A stretch of 64,000 bases of DNA, from assembly GCA_002211745.1 (NCBI GenBank), contig CP022114.1:3504645-3568644 (forward strand), in the 5' to 3' direction. The translations under genes and the position numbers were made by a program. Below the pieces are notes generated by a model, which saw nothing but the letters and a program-made list of their open reading frames with translations, made no database searches and was not told the DNA's origin. The DNA is from Kluyvera genomosp. 3. GTDB taxonomy: Bacteria > Pseudomonadota > Gammaproteobacteria > Enterobacterales > Enterobacteriaceae. Of the stretch, positions 8,966 to 18,134 are shown piece after piece (position 1 is the stretch's first letter; each line of letters starts with the position of its first letter).

Positions 8966-8990
8966 AAGCTCGCTTCGGCGAGCTTTTTTT
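8966..8990 (+). terminator. Rho-independent terminator of the tRNA operon
   Basis: AAGCTCGC and GCGAGCTT form a perfect 8-base stem with a UUCG tetraloop, followed by TTTTT. It lies 7 bases after the last tRNA. Confidence 0.93.
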
Positions 8991-9078
8991 GTTTTGATGT
9001 ATTCCGAAAAAATAGCGTTTCCCCCAACATCATATAGTTCAATGCTAAATTGCAGCTTTCTTGCAAAAGGAGCTTGTA

Positions 9079-9651
9079 ATGAACTACCAGGTGTTCCCTC
9101 TTCTCTTCACGCGAATCACGACCCTACTACTTTTTTTCCTCGCTCTTGGGCTGAGTTTTATCGGCATATCATCATTACTCAGTTTCTATATTGTGGTGGG
9201 GGTCGTTTTCCCGATCATCATTTCGATGCGTCTCCATCGGCTTAACGAAACCGGGGCCGCCTTGACGTTGACGGAAAATTCACAGTGGATTACCTACATC
9301 CACGGTTTTCCCGCTCAGGAACAGCGCGCGGTGCTGAAAAACCCCTGTTTCTTCTCTGAACCACGACTGCGGCAGTTTTTTCTCGCCAGCTTTAGCGGTA
9401 AGCTTTGCCTGCAAATGGCTTGCCTCGCCATATTGGCTCATGATGCGGCAAACCAGGCTAATACGATTATTGTCTTGCTTGTTCTGATGATCTTGCTTGT
9501 TTATATCAGCAAAAGCATCTGGATTTTATTCCGGCTTATCACCGGGAAATGGCTATGTGAATCGCTGGCTACCGATTCGGGTAGCGTCTGGTTTCAGGGA
9601 TTTCTCGGAGAAGGAAGCAAGAAAGTGGCTATGTTTACGTTGCTCTGTTAA
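9079..9651 (+). CDS. Unrecognised inner-membrane protein
   Basis: 190 residues from ATG 9079, chosen because AAGGAG (9067-9072) has good spacing. Two hydrophobic segments lie near the N-terminus (about residues 9-31 and 33-50) and two more near 108-127 and 130-155, with a polar stretch between that includes RLHRLNETGAALTLTENSQWITYIHGF. I do not recognise a family. K-12 has no gene here between glnX and ubiF, so it is an accessory gene inserted beside the tRNA operon, a common insertion point. It is unbroken, and convergent with ubiF. A GC-rich inverted repeat (GGGGGCG/CGCCCC, 9662-9683) follows the stop. Confidence 0.7.
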   Translation: MNYQVFPLLFTRITTLLLFFLALGLSFIGISSLLSFYIVVGVVFPIIISMRLHRLNETGAALTLTENSQWITYIHGFPAQEQRAVLKNPCFFSEPRLRQFFLASFSGKLCLQMACLAILAHDAANQANTIIVLLVLMILLVYISKSIWILFRLITGKWLCESLATDSGSVWFQGFLGEGSKKVAMFTLLC

Positions 9652-9718
9652 ATGCAATCCTGGGGGCGCTAGCTGTACGCCCCTGGCTACATGAGTGTAC
9701 GTTAACGACCTTACCGCA

Positions 9719-10885
9719 CTACAACCCCAGCGCGTACTTCAGCGCCTGACGTTTTAATACGCCCGCCCGCTGTGCCGCCATTAATCCCACATTACGCAAA
9801 ATCCGCAGCGGGCCGAGATCGTTGCTGAAACCGGCGTAGAACAGATCCATGCCGCTTTGCATCAGCAGATTGTCCACCCGACGGCGCGACTGATAGCGTT
9901 CGAGTACCGGCAGGCTAGCCCAGTCTTCGCCGACGCTGCGCGCGTTCGCCAGCACGTCCAGCAGCGCATCAACGTCACGGTAGCCCAGATTCACGCCCTG
10001 CCCCGCCAGCGGATGAATGGTATGCGCGGCGTCGCCTACCAGCGCCAGCCCGGCCTGAACGTAGTGCTGCGCATGGCGGCGCGTCAGGGGGAATGCCCCT
10101 GCCGCAACCGGCGTAACATTTCCTAAACGCTCCGGAAAATGCGCGCTGATTTCTCGCTGAAGCTGCGTCATCGAAAGCGACTGTAGCTGGCGAATGCGCG
10201 CCGGGGTGTCGTACCACACCAGCGAAGCCCAGTTATCGTAAAGCGGTAAAAAGGCACGCGGCCCGGTAGGTGTAAACTGCTGCCAGGTGCTATCACCCGG
10301 TTCGTTTTCGGACTTCACGGTGATCAGCATACAGGATTGTGGATACTGCCAGCCGTGCACGCCAATACCCGCCAGTTGCCGCACCTGCGACTGCGCCCCG
10401 TCTGCACCGACCACCAGACGAGCAACAATCTCAGTGTCATCCGCCAGATACAGATGCTGGCCGTGTATTTCGTTTAACGCACTGCCGTGCAGCAGCGTGA
10501 CCTGCGGATGCGCCTCCAGCGCCTGCCACAGCGCCAGCTGTAGAACATTGTTCTCGACCATATAGCCGAGGTTTGGCAGCTTCAGCTCGGCGGCGTCGAA
10601 TACCACATGCGCGGTCTGCCACTCCCAGGTCTCAAGACGCCGCCACGGATGCGCGCGCATTGCCAGTACGGCGTCCCACACACCCAGGCTGCGTAACAGC
10701 TGCACAGACGCGGCGCTGATGGCGGAAATGCGCACGTCCGGCTGAGCCGTAGGATCAAATGCCGGAGGCGGCGCTTTATCCAGCACCACAACCGAAAAAC
10801 CATTCTGCGCCAGACCTAACGCTAACGCGCCGCCGACCATCCCACCGCCGATAACGGCGACGTCAGTATGTCGAATTGTCATCAT
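9719..10885 (-). CDS. ubiF: 3-demethoxyubiquinol 3-hydroxylase
   Basis: FAD-dependent aromatic hydroxylase of the UbiH/UbiF/VisC family, which adds the last ring hydroxyl in ubiquinone synthesis. 388 residues (K-12 391), unbroken. The N-terminal dinucleotide-binding fold reads VAVIGGGMVGGALALGLAQNGFSVVVLDK. The second FAD motif LVVGADGAQSQVR lies near residue 160, and GDAAHTIHPLAGQGVNLGYRD near residue 280 is the third FAD motif typical of the family. Two tandem ATG codons offer starts one codon apart. It is transcribed away from miaB, with 146 bases between them, as in K-12. Confidence 0.93.
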   Translation of the reverse strand: MMTIRHTDVAVIGGGMVGGALALGLAQNGFSVVVLDKAPPPAFDPTAQPDVRISAISAASVQLLRSLGVWDAVLAMRAHPWRRLETWEWQTAHVVFDAAELKLPNLGYMVENNVLQLALWQALEAHPQVTLLHGSALNEIHGQHLYLADDTEIVARLVVGADGAQSQVRQLAGIGVHGWQYPQSCMLITVKSENEPGDSTWQQFTPTGPRAFLPLYDNWASLVWYDTPARIRQLQSLSMTQLQREISAHFPERLGNVTPVAAGAFPLTRRHAQHYVQAGLALVGDAAHTIHPLAGQGVNLGYRDVDALLDVLANARSVGEDWASLPVLERYQSRRRVDNLLMQSGMDLFYAGFSNDLGPLRILRNVGLMAAQRAGVLKRQALKYALGL

Positions 10886-11031
10886 TTATTATCCTTAAAG
10901 CCGAATCCCTTAAGTTTACCGGACTTTTGCCCTTTACGGCGAATATCCGCCAGGCTGGTCACAACCGCGTCAAAGCATTACAATACGCGCCCGGCAATGT
11001 TGGCTATTCATAATTGAGCAAGAGCAAGGCG

Positions 11032-12456
11032 ATGACAAAAAAACTCCATATTAAAACCTGGGGCTGTCAGATGAACGAATACGATTCATCAAAGATGGCC
11101 GATCTGCTGGATGCCACTCATGGGTATCAACTGACTGAAAACGCAGCAGAAGCCGATGTCTTGCTGCTAAACACCTGCTCAATTCGAGAGAAAGCGCAGG
11201 AGAAAGTCTTTCACCAGTTAGGCCGCTGGAAATTAATCAAAGCCAAAAATCCAAAGGTCATTATTGGTGTCGGCGGCTGCGTTGCGTCTCAGGAAGGCAA
11301 ACTCATTCGCCAACGCGCCCACTACGTAGATATTATTTTCGGGCCGCAAACGCTGCACCGCCTGCCAGAAATGATTGACGCCGTACGCAACAACCGTCGC
11401 CCGGTGATTGACGTCAGCTTCCCGGAAATCGAGAAGTTTGACCGTCTGCCTGAACCGCGCGCCGAAGGCCCGACCGCATTCGTTTCCATTATGGAAGGCT
11501 GTAATAAGTACTGCACTTACTGCGTGGTGCCGTATACCCGTGGTGAAGAGGTCAGCCGCCCTTGCGACGACATCTTATTTGAGATTGCCCAACTGGCCGC
11601 TCAGGGCGTGCGTGAAGTCAACCTGCTGGGACAGAACGTTAACGCCTGGCGCGGTGAGAACTACGATGGCACCACCGGCTCCTTCGCGGAACTGCTGCGC
11701 CTGGTAGCCGCCATTGACGGGATCGACCGCGTGCGCTTCACCACCAGCCACCCGATCGAGTTCACCGACGACATCATCGAAGTCTATCGCGATACGCCGG
11801 AGCTGGTGAGCTTCCTGCACCTGCCGATTCAGAGCGGTTCCGACCGCGTGCTGAACCTGATGGGCCGCCCGCACACCGCGCTGGAGTACAAATCGATTAT
11901 CCGTAAGCTGCGCGCCGCGCGTCCGGATATTCAGATAAGCTCCGACTTTATCGTCGGTTTCCCGGGAGAAACGACCCAGGACTTCGAGCAGACCATGAAG
12001 CTGATTGCCGATGTGAACTTTGACGTGAGCTTTAGCTTTGTCTTCTCCGCGCGTCCAGGCACGCCGGCAGCCGATATGGTCGACGATGTACCGGAAGAAG
12101 AGAAAAAGCAGCGCCTGTACATTCTGCAGGAGCGTATCAACCAGCAAGCGATGGCCTGGAGCCGCCGTATGCTTGGCACCGTCCAGCGTATCCTGGTGGA
12201 AGGTACCTCGCGTAAAAGCATTATGGAGCTGACCGGGCGCACTGAGAACAACCGCGTGGTCAACTTTGAAGGCACGCCGGACATGGTCGGTAAGTTTGTT
12301 GACGTGGAAATTATCGACGTCTACACCAACTCCCTGCGCGGCAAGCTGGTGCGCACCGAAGATGAGATGGGCCTGCGTGTGGTTGAAACGCCGGAGTCGG
12401 TCATTGCGCGTACCCGCAGAGAGAGCGACCTGGGCGTAGGAATCTACCAGCCTTAA
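11032..12456 (+). CDS. miaB: tRNA-2-methylthio-N6-isopentenyladenosine synthase
   Basis: Radical-SAM methylthiotransferase that adds the 2-methylthio group to i6A37 of tRNAs reading UNN codons. 474 residues from ATG 11032 ([19 protein letters not shown]), the K-12 length; the upstream in-frame TTG at 11014 lacks support. The N-terminal UPF0004 domain holds Cys residues of the auxiliary [4Fe-4S] cluster (WGCQMN, LNTCSIR, GGCVA). The radical-SAM cluster is CNKYCTYC near residue 157, and the C-terminal TRAM domain starts near residue 375. Unbroken; runs toward ybeZ with a hairpin in between. Confidence 0.96.
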   Translation: MTKKLHIKTWGCQMNEYDSSKMADLLDATHGYQLTENAAEADVLLLNTCSIREKAQEKVFHQLGRWKLIKAKNPKVIIGVGGCVASQEGKLIRQRAHYVDIIFGPQTLHRLPEMIDAVRNNRRPVIDVSFPEIEKFDRLPEPRAEGPTAFVSIMEGCNKYCTYCVVPYTRGEEVSRPCDDILFEIAQLAAQGVREVNLLGQNVNAWRGENYDGTTGSFAELLRLVAAIDGIDRVRFTTSHPIEFTDDIIEVYRDTPELVSFLHLPIQSGSDRVLNLMGRPHTALEYKSIIRKLRAARPDIQISSDFIVGFPGETTQDFEQTMKLIADVNFDVSFSFVFSARPGTPAADMVDDVPEEEKKQRLYILQERINQQAMAWSRRMLGTVQRILVEGTSRKSIMELTGRTENNRVVNFEGTPDMVGKFVDVEIIDVYTNSLRGKLVRTEDEMGLRVVETPESVIARTRRESDLGVGIYQP

Positions 12457-12463
12457 TCTTCAT

Positions 12464-12490
12464 GGCCCGTCAACTCTGGCGGGCCTTGTA
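12464..12490 (+). terminator. Hairpin after miaB
   Basis: GGCCCG (12464-12469) pairs with CGGGCC (12480-12485), followed by TTGTATTT. A weak to moderate terminator between miaB and the ybeZYX-lnt operon. Confidence 0.5.
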
Positions 12491-12609
12491 TTTCCTCCTG
12501 CCACCCCCATATTTATCGCAATGCTTGCGCCTTTTGACTGCGGCGTGAATAATTCCTTTACGAGCCAAAGACGCGTGTCCTACGGCTATACAGACATAAG
12601 AGGAACAGT

Positions 12610-13656
12610 TTGAACATAGACACTCGCGAAATTACCCTGGAGCCTGCAGACAATGCCCGTCTGCTGAGCCTGTGTGGCCCGTTTGATGACAATATCAAAC
12701 AGCTGGAGCGACGACTGGGCATCGAAATCAACCGCCGCGATAACCATTTCAAACTGACGGGACGCGCCATCTGCGTGACCGCCGCTGCTGATATTCTGCG
12801 TGACCTGTATGTGGACACTGCCCCGATGCGCGGCCAGATTCAGGACATTGAGCCAGAGCAAATCCACCTGGCGATTAAAGAAGCGCGCGTGCTGGAACAG
12901 AGCGCCGAGAGCGTGCCGGACTACGGCAAAGCGATCAATATCAAAACCAAGCGTGGAGTGATCAAACCGCGTACGCCTAACCAGGCGCAGTACATCGCCC
13001 ACATTCTCGATCACGATATCACCTTCGGTATCGGCCCGGCCGGTACCGGTAAAACCTACCTGGCGGTGGCGGCTGCGGTCGACGCGCTGGAGCGTCAGGA
13101 AATTCGCCGTATTCTGCTGACCCGTCCGGCGGTTGAAGCGGGCGAAAAACTCGGCTTCCTGCCAGGTGATTTAAGCCAGAAGGTTGACCCGTATCTGCGC
13201 CCGCTGTACGACGCGCTGTTCGAGATGCTCGGCTTCGAGAAAGTTGAGAAGCTGATGGAACGTAACGTCATCGAAGTTGCGCCGCTGGCCTACATGCGCG
13301 GCCGTACGCTGAACGATGCGTTTATCATTCTTGATGAAAGCCAGAACACCACCATCGAACAGATGAAGATGTTCCTGACCCGTATCGGGTTTAACTCTAA
13401 AGCGGTTATCACCGGCGACGTCACCCAGATTGACCTGCCGCGCAGCACCAAATCCGGCCTGCGCCATGCTATCGAAGTGCTGGCCGAAGTCGATGAAATC
13501 AGCTTTAACTTCTTCCACAGCGAAGACGTGGTGCGCCACCCGGTGGTTGCCCGCATCGTCAACGCCTATGAGGCGTGGGAAGAAGCCGATCAAAAACGTA
13601 AAGCCGAGCTGGCCGCAGAACGCAAACGCGAAGCTCAGGCGCAGGAGCAGAAATGA
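12610..13656 (+). CDS. ybeZ: PhoH-like NTPase YbeZ
   Basis: 348-residue ATPase of the PhoH family that works with the endoribonuclease YbeY in ribosome maturation and quality control. An N-terminal KH-like region (about residues 1-110) precedes the P-loop domain, with [11 protein letters not shown] as Walker A near residue 142 and FIILDESQN as Walker B near residue 240. The start is TTG at 12610 with AGAGGA just upstream; the K-12 protein begins with the same [14 protein letters not shown]. It overlaps ybeY by four bases (ATGA), pointing to coupled translation. Unbroken. Confidence 0.94.
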   Translation: MNIDTREITLEPADNARLLSLCGPFDDNIKQLERRLGIEINRRDNHFKLTGRAICVTAAADILRDLYVDTAPMRGQIQDIEPEQIHLAIKEARVLEQSAESVPDYGKAINIKTKRGVIKPRTPNQAQYIAHILDHDITFGIGPAGTGKTYLAVAAAVDALERQEIRRILLTRPAVEAGEKLGFLPGDLSQKVDPYLRPLYDALFEMLGFEKVEKLMERNVIEVAPLAYMRGRTLNDAFIILDESQNTTIEQMKMFLTRIGFNSKAVITGDVTQIDLPRSTKSGLRHAIEVLAEVDEISFNFFHSEDVVRHPVVARIVNAYEAWEEADQKRKAELAAERKREAQAQEQK

Positions 13657-14120
13657 GTCAGGTGATCCTCGATCTCCAGTTGGCCTGTGAAAATAACACC
13701 GGTCTGCCAGAAGAAAGTCAGTTCCAGGGCTGGCTGGATGCCGTTATCCCGCAGTTCCAGGAGGAATCAGAAGTAACGATTCGCCTGGTGGATGAAGCTG
13801 AAAGCCACGAACTGAACCTCACCTATCGCGGTAAGGATAAACCGACCAACGTGCTCTCCTTCCCGTTTGAAGCGCCACCGGGTATGGAGATGCCGCTGTT
13901 GGGCGATCTGATCATCTGCCGTCAGGTGGTGGAGCAGGAAGCCGCTGAGCAAGGCAAACCGTTGGAAGCCCACTGGGCGCACATGGTTGTCCACGGCAGC
14001 CTGCATCTGCTGGGCTATGACCACATTGAAGATGAGGAAGCGGAAGAGATGGAAAGCCTCGAGACAGAGATAATGCTTGCTCTGGGCTATGAGGATCCGT
14101 ACATTTCCGAGAAAGAATAA
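13653..14120 (+). CDS. ybeY: Endoribonuclease YbeY (16S rRNA maturation)
   Basis: 155-residue metal-dependent RNase needed for 16S rRNA 3'-end processing and 70S quality control. The conserved zinc motif [11 protein letters not shown] lies near residue 114, and the conserved arginine region [18 protein letters not shown] near residue 57. The start overlaps the ybeZ stop. A terminator-like hairpin follows directly after the stop, before ybeX. Confidence 0.95.
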   Translation: MSQVILDLQLACENNTGLPEESQFQGWLDAVIPQFQEESEVTIRLVDEAESHELNLTYRGKDKPTNVLSFPFEAPPGMEMPLLGDLIICRQVVEQEAAEQGKPLEAHWAHMVVHGSLHLLGYDHIEDEEAEEMESLETEIMLALGYEDPYISEKE

Positions 14121-14124
14121 AGCG

Positions 14125-14147
14125 TTGGGCTGCGGCCCAATGTTTTT
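14125..14147 (+). terminator. Terminator-like hairpin between ybeY and ybeX
   Basis: TTGGGC and GCCCAA form a 6-base stem with TGCG loop, followed by TGTTTTT. It lies 4 bases after the ybeY stop and about 70 bases before the ybeX start, so it may attenuate read-through into ybeX-lnt. Confidence 0.6.
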
Positions 14148-14218
14148 CCATGCCGTCCGGCGCTGAATTTACGCGCGACGAGCGACAGTTTAATCAACAT
14201 GAGAACCCAAACGACGCC

Positions 14219-15096
14219 ATGAGCGACGACAATTCACACAGTAGTGACACAGTAAACAGCAAAAAGGGATTCTTCTCCCTCTTACTCAGCCAGCTTTTCC
14301 ACGGTGAACCGAAAAACCGTGACGATCTTCTGGCGCTGATCCGTGATTCCGGGCAAAACGAGCTTATCGATGAAGATACGCGCGACATGCTCGAAGGGGT
14401 AATGGATATCGCCGACCAGCGCGTCCGCGACATCATGATCCCGCGCTCCCAAATGATTACCCTGAAACGCAACCAGACCCTGGACGAATGTCTTGATGTG
14501 ATCATCGAGTCCGCCCACTCGCGTTTCCCGGTTATCAGCGAGGACAAAGATCACATTGAAGGGATTCTGATGGCCAAGGATCTGCTGCCGTTTATGCGCA
14601 GTGATGCCGAAGCTTTCAGCATGGATAAAGTGTTACGCACCGCGGTTGTCGTACCGGAAAGCAAACGGGTTGACCGTATGCTCAAGGAATTCCGCTCCCA
14701 GCGCTACCATATGGCCATCGTTATCGATGAGTTTGGCGGCGTTTCGGGCCTGGTGACTATCGAAGATATTCTGGAGCTTATCGTCGGCGAAATCGAAGAC
14801 GAGTATGACGAAGAGGACGATATCGACTTCCGTCAGCTCAGCCGCCACACCTGGACGGTGCGCGCGCTGGCCTCTATCGAAGACTTCAACGACGCCTTCA
14901 GCACCCACTTCAGCGATGAAGAGGTCGATACCATCGGCGGGCTGGTGATGCAGGCCTTTGGTCATCTGCCGGCGCGCGGGGAAACCATCGACATTGATGG
15001 TTACCAGTTTAAGGTGGCGATGGCTGACAGCCGTCGTATTATTCAGGTTCATGTTAAGATTCCGGACGATTCCCCCAACCGAAACTGGACGAATAA
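14219..15096 (+). CDS. ybeX: CBS-domain protein YbeX/CorC (one frame break at the C-terminus)
   Basis: Cytoplasmic protein of the CorC family, linked to Mg2+/Co2+ homeostasis and to ribosome function. Residues about 70-200 hold two CBS domains ([26 protein letters not shown] and the region ending [25 protein letters not shown]), then a CorC/HlyC transporter-associated domain. ATG 14219 (MSDDNSHSS) is the conserved start. Near 15073 a run of five C should be six: PDDSP then reads QPKLDE and stops at TAA 15094-15096, giving 292 residues as in K-12. Without the correction the frame runs past into lnt. The next gene starts five bases later. Confidence 0.93.
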
Positions 15097-15101
15097 TCTC
15101 C

Positions 15102-16640
15102 ATGGCATTTGCCTCATTGCTTGAACGCCAGCGCATTCGCCTGCTGCTGGCGCTACTTTTCGGAGCCAGCGGTACGCTGGCTTTTTCTCCTTATGACATC
15201 TGGCCTGCGGCGATTATCTCGCTGATGGGTCTGCAGGGGCTGACGCTCAACCGTCGCCCGGTGCAGGCGGCGGCCATTGGTTATTTCTGGGGCTTTGGCC
15301 TGTTTGGCTCCGGTATCAACTGGGTTTATGTCAGTATCGCGCAGTTTGGCGGCATGCCCGGCCCGGTCAACGTCTTCCTCGTGGTGCTGCTGGCTGCTTA
15401 TCTGTCGCTGTATACTGGCCTGTTTGCCGGTGTTTTGTCGCGGCTGTGGCCGAAAGCGAACTGGCTGCGCGTGGCGATTGCTGCGCCGGTTGTCTGGCAG
15501 TTAACCGAATTCCTGCGCGGCTGGGTGCTGACCGGCTTCCCGTGGCTGCAGTTTGGTTACAGCCAGATTGACGGCCCGTTGAAAGGGCTGGCGCCGCTGA
15601 TGGGCGTGGAGGCGATTAACTTCCTGCTGATGATGGTAAGCGGCCTGCTGGTGCTGGCTCTGGTCACCCGTAACTGGCGTCCGCTAGTCGTCGGCATCGT
15701 GCTCTTTGCCCTGCCCTTCCCGCTACGCTACATCCAGTGGTATACCCTGCAAACCGACAAAACCACTCAGGTTTCGCTGGTCCAGGGCGACATCCCACAG
15801 GCGCTGAAGTGGGACGAAAACCAGCTGCTGAATACGCTAAAAATCTACCTCGACGCTACCGAGCAGGTGATGGGCAAATCGCAGCTGATTATCTGGCCGG
15901 AGTCGGCGATTCCGGACCTGGAAATCAACCAGCAGCGTTTCCTCAGCATGATGGACGATCTCCTGCGCGCCAAAGACAGTACGCTGATTACGGGCATCGT
16001 CGATTCGCGCCTCAACAAGCAGAACCGTTACGACACCTACAACACCATTATCACGCTGGGCAAAGACAGCCCATACAGCTACGAATCCAGCAACCGCTAT
16101 AATAAGAACCACCTGGTGCCGTTTGGCGAGTTTGTGCCGCTGGAGTCTATTCTGCGTCCGCTGGCGCCGTTCTTCGACCTGCCAATGTCATCCTTCAGCC
16201 GCGGGCCGTACATTCAGCCGCAGCTGCAGGCGCATAATCTGAAGCTCACCGCCGCGATCTGCTACGAAATTATTCTCGGCCAGCAGGTGCGCGACAACTT
16301 CCGCCCGGACACTAACTTCCTGCTAACCATCTCTAACGATGCGTGGTTTGGTAAGTCCATCGGCCCGTGGCAGCACTTCCAGATGGCCCGCATGCGCGCG
16401 CTCGAGCTGGCGCGCCCGCTGCTGCGCAGCACCAACAACGGCATTACCGCCGTCATTGGCCCGCGCGGTGAAATTCAGGCGATGATCCCGCAGTTTACCC
16501 GCCAGGTGCTCACCACCAAAGTCACGCCGACCACCGGCCTGACGCCGTACGCGCGAACCGGTGACTGGACGGTGTGGTTGATTACCGTACTGTTCGGCTT
16601 TGGCGCGCTGGTGATGAGCCTGCGTCAACGCCGCAAATAA
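15102..16640 (+). CDS. lnt: Apolipoprotein N-acyltransferase
   Basis: Integral inner-membrane enzyme that adds the third acyl chain to the N-terminal Cys of lipoproteins. 512 residues from ATG 15102 ([13 protein letters not shown]), the K-12 length; longer upstream extensions in the same frame lie within ybeX and are not real. Six or more N-terminal membrane helices precede a periplasmic nitrilase domain whose triad can be seen: Glu in [12 protein letters not shown], Lys in [13 protein letters not shown] and Cys in [10 protein letters not shown] final helix reads [16 protein letters not shown]. Unbroken. A REP element follows. Confidence 0.96.
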   Translation: MAFASLLERQRIRLLLALLFGASGTLAFSPYDIWPAAIISLMGLQGLTLNRRPVQAAAIGYFWGFGLFGSGINWVYVSIAQFGGMPGPVNVFLVVLLAAYLSLYTGLFAGVLSRLWPKANWLRVAIAAPVVWQLTEFLRGWVLTGFPWLQFGYSQIDGPLKGLAPLMGVEAINFLLMMVSGLLVLALVTRNWRPLVVGIVLFALPFPLRYIQWYTLQTDKTTQVSLVQGDIPQALKWDENQLLNTLKIYLDATEQVMGKSQLIIWPESAIPDLEINQQRFLSMMDDLLRAKDSTLITGIVDSRLNKQNRYDTYNTIITLGKDSPYSYESSNRYNKNHLVPFGEFVPLESILRPLAPFFDLPMSSFSRGPYIQPQLQAHNLKLTAAICYEIILGQQVRDNFRPDTNFLLTISNDAWFGKSIGPWQHFQMARMRALELARPLLRSTNNGITAVIGPRGEIQAMIPQFTRQVLTTKVTPTTGLTPYARTGDWTVWLITVLFGFGALVMSLRQRRK

Positions 16641-16658
16641 AATATTGTACTATCGAAT

Positions 16659-16692
16659 GTAGGCCGGATAAGGCGGTACGCCGCCATCCGGC
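16659..16692. repeat. REP (repetitive extragenic palindrome)
   Basis: GTAGGCCGGATAAGGCGG and its imperfect complement CCGCCATCCGGC form the standard enterobacterial REP hairpin. It lies just after lnt and probably protects or ends that transcript. Confidence 0.85.
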
Positions 16693-16765
16693 AGTTGTAT
16701 CGCACCGAGCCTGATGGCGCTACGCTTGTCAGGCCAACAACCTCCCCCGCTACCAAAATCTCATT

Positions 16766-16783
16766 CTGGCACGCCAATTGCTT
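16766..16783 (+). promoter_or_regulatory. Sigma-54 promoter of gltIJKL
   Basis: CTGGCACGCCAATTGCTT matches the sigma-54 consensus (TGGCAC-N5-TTGCW) with GG at 16768-16769 and GC at 16780-16781, the exact -24/-12 spacing. It points toward gltI, 268 bases downstream of the expected start. gltI is a known sigma-54 target in E. coli. The call by sequence match is strong; activity is inference. Confidence 0.85.
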
Positions 16784-16850
16784 AATATAATCAAGAGGCT
16801 GCACATTCCCTACCGGCGCAACCAAGTTGCACCACAACACAGCATCGGTA

Positions 16851-16865
16851 GCACCATTATTGTGC
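16851..16865. promoter_or_regulatory. NtrC-like palindrome downstream of the sigma-54 promoter
   Basis: GCAC-N7-GTGC (GCACCATTATTGTGC) matches the spacing of NtrC half-sites. Its position about 60-70 bases after the predicted start is unusual for an enhancer, so it is only a candidate. Confidence 0.35.
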
Positions 16866-16996
16866 AAACTGCGATTTTTGCCTCAAAGCGGTGCGGCACG
16901 CTTCGCAAAAATAAACAATAAAGCAGCAAAATCTTTACATTAAGCCAAACTAAATGCTAACAAACACAGATAACGCTGCACGCTAAAGACGCAGTG

Positions 16997-17016
16997 ATAA
17001 CAACACAACATTCACA
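16997..17016 (+). promoter_or_regulatory. C/A-rich leader segment, likely GcvB target and translation enhancer
   Basis: ATAACAACACAACATTCACA lies 45-64 bases upstream of the gltI start. In Salmonella a C/A-rich element at this position of gltI is bound by the GU-rich R1 region of GcvB RNA, which represses translation. Similarity in position and composition supports the call; pairing was not computed. Confidence 0.6.
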
Positions 17017-17060
17017 ATGGGTTCAATGCGGCAACGTCGCAGAGGATGAAGGAGTTGGAT

Positions 17061-17969
17061 ATGCAATTACGTAAGCTTGCCACAGCAATGCTGGTTCTGG
17101 GGATGTCTGCCGGCCTGGCGCATGCGGAAGATGCGGCACCCGCCGCAGGCGGAACGCTCGCCAAAATCGCTAAAAACGGCGTGATTGTCGTCGGTCACCG
17201 CGAATCATCCGTACCATTCTCCTATTACGACAACCAGCAGAAAGTGGTCGGTTACTCTCAGGACTACTCCAACGCCATCGTTGATGCCGTGAAGAAAAAG
17301 CTCAACAAACCGGACCTGCAGGTGAAATTGATTCCGATCACCTCGCAGAACCGTATTCCGCTGCTGCAAAACGGTACCTTCGATTTCGAATGTGGTTCCA
17401 CCACTAACAACCTTGAGCGCCAGAAACAGGCTGCCTTCTCTGACACCATCTTCGTCGTCGGTACCCGCCTGCTGGTGAAAAAAGGCGGCCCGATTAAAGA
17501 CTTCCCGGATCTGAAAGACAAAGCCGTTGTCGTCACCTCCGGTACCACCTCCGAGATTCTGCTGCACAAGCTGAATGACGAACAGAAAATGAATATGCGC
17601 ATCATCAGCGCCAAAGATCACGGCGACTCTTTCCGTACCCTGGAAAGCGGCCGCGCAGTGGCCTTTATGATGGATGACGCGCTGCTGGCTGGCGAACGTG
17701 CAAAAGCCAAGAAGCCGGATAACTGGGAAATTGTCGGCAAGCCGCAGTCCCAGGAAGCCTACGGCTGTATGCTGCGTAAAGACGACCCTGAGTTTAAAAA
17801 GCTGATGGACGATACCATCGCTCAGGCGCAAACCTCCGGCGAAGCCACCAAATGGTTTGAAAAATGGTTTAAAAACCCAATTCCACCAAAAAACCTGAAC
17901 ATGAACTTTGAACTCTCAGACGAGATGAAAGCGCTGTTCAAAACGCCTAACGACAAAGCACTTAACTAA
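17061..17969 (+). CDS. gltI: Glutamate/aspartate ABC transporter periplasmic binding protein
   Basis: 302-residue family 3 solute-binding protein for L-glutamate and L-aspartate. Signal peptide MQLRKLATAMLVLGMSAGLAHA with cleavage before EDAAP; the mature protein begins with the binding domain (VIVVGHRESSVPFSYYDNQQKVVGYSQDY). Start ATG 17061 follows AAGGAGTTGGAT; the GTG-like extension upstream is not supported. Near-identical to K-12 GltI and the same length. The gene precedes gltJKL in an operon but is separated by a strong hairpin that ends SroC, which explains why binding protein is made in excess over the membrane parts. Confidence 0.96.
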   Translation: MQLRKLATAMLVLGMSAGLAHAEDAAPAAGGTLAKIAKNGVIVVGHRESSVPFSYYDNQQKVVGYSQDYSNAIVDAVKKKLNKPDLQVKLIPITSQNRIPLLQNGTFDFECGSTTNNLERQKQAAFSDTIFVVGTRLLVKKGGPIKDFPDLKDKAVVVTSGTTSEILLHKLNDEQKMNMRIISAKDHGDSFRTLESGRAVAFMMDDALLAGERAKAKKPDNWEIVGKPQSQEAYGCMLRKDDPEFKKLMDDTIAQAQTSGEATKWFEKWFKNPIPPKNLNMNFELSDEMKALFKTPNDKALN

Positions 17970-17970
17970 T

Positions 17971-18122
17971 AAAAAATACGGGCGGAAGAATCTGCCCTCT
18001 CGATTGTGGTTCAGCACGGACAGACTATATGTCAGGTGGTCGTTCCCCACCTGGCCTGAATACCGCAAAACGCTGTTCAACAATCTTCGAGGGTAGCAGG
18101 TCGAACTGCTACCCTTTTTTTT
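17971..18122 (+). ncRNA. sroC: SroC small RNA (3' fragment of gltI mRNA)
   Basis: The gltI-gltJ spacer carries the conserved SroC sequence, including ACGGGCGGAAGAATCTGCCC near 17978 and CAGGTGGTCG near 18032. It ends in a terminator hairpin: GGGTAGCAG (18091-18099), CTGCTACCC (18106-18114) and eight T. In Salmonella and E. coli SroC is released from the gltI transcript by RNase E and acts as a sponge for GcvB, relieving GcvB repression of amino-acid transporters. The 5' end is approximate. Confidence 0.8.
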
Positions 18123-18134
18123 CTGGAGTTCATT

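Noticed and set aside
9662-9683. GGGGGCG/CGCCCC inverted repeat as a terminator
   Set aside because: No T-run follows and the loop is long relative to the stem; too weak to call.
14958-16640. N-terminally extended Lnt beginning inside ybeX
   Set aside because: The extension overlaps the CorC domain in another frame; ATG 15102 gives the exact 512-residue enzyme.
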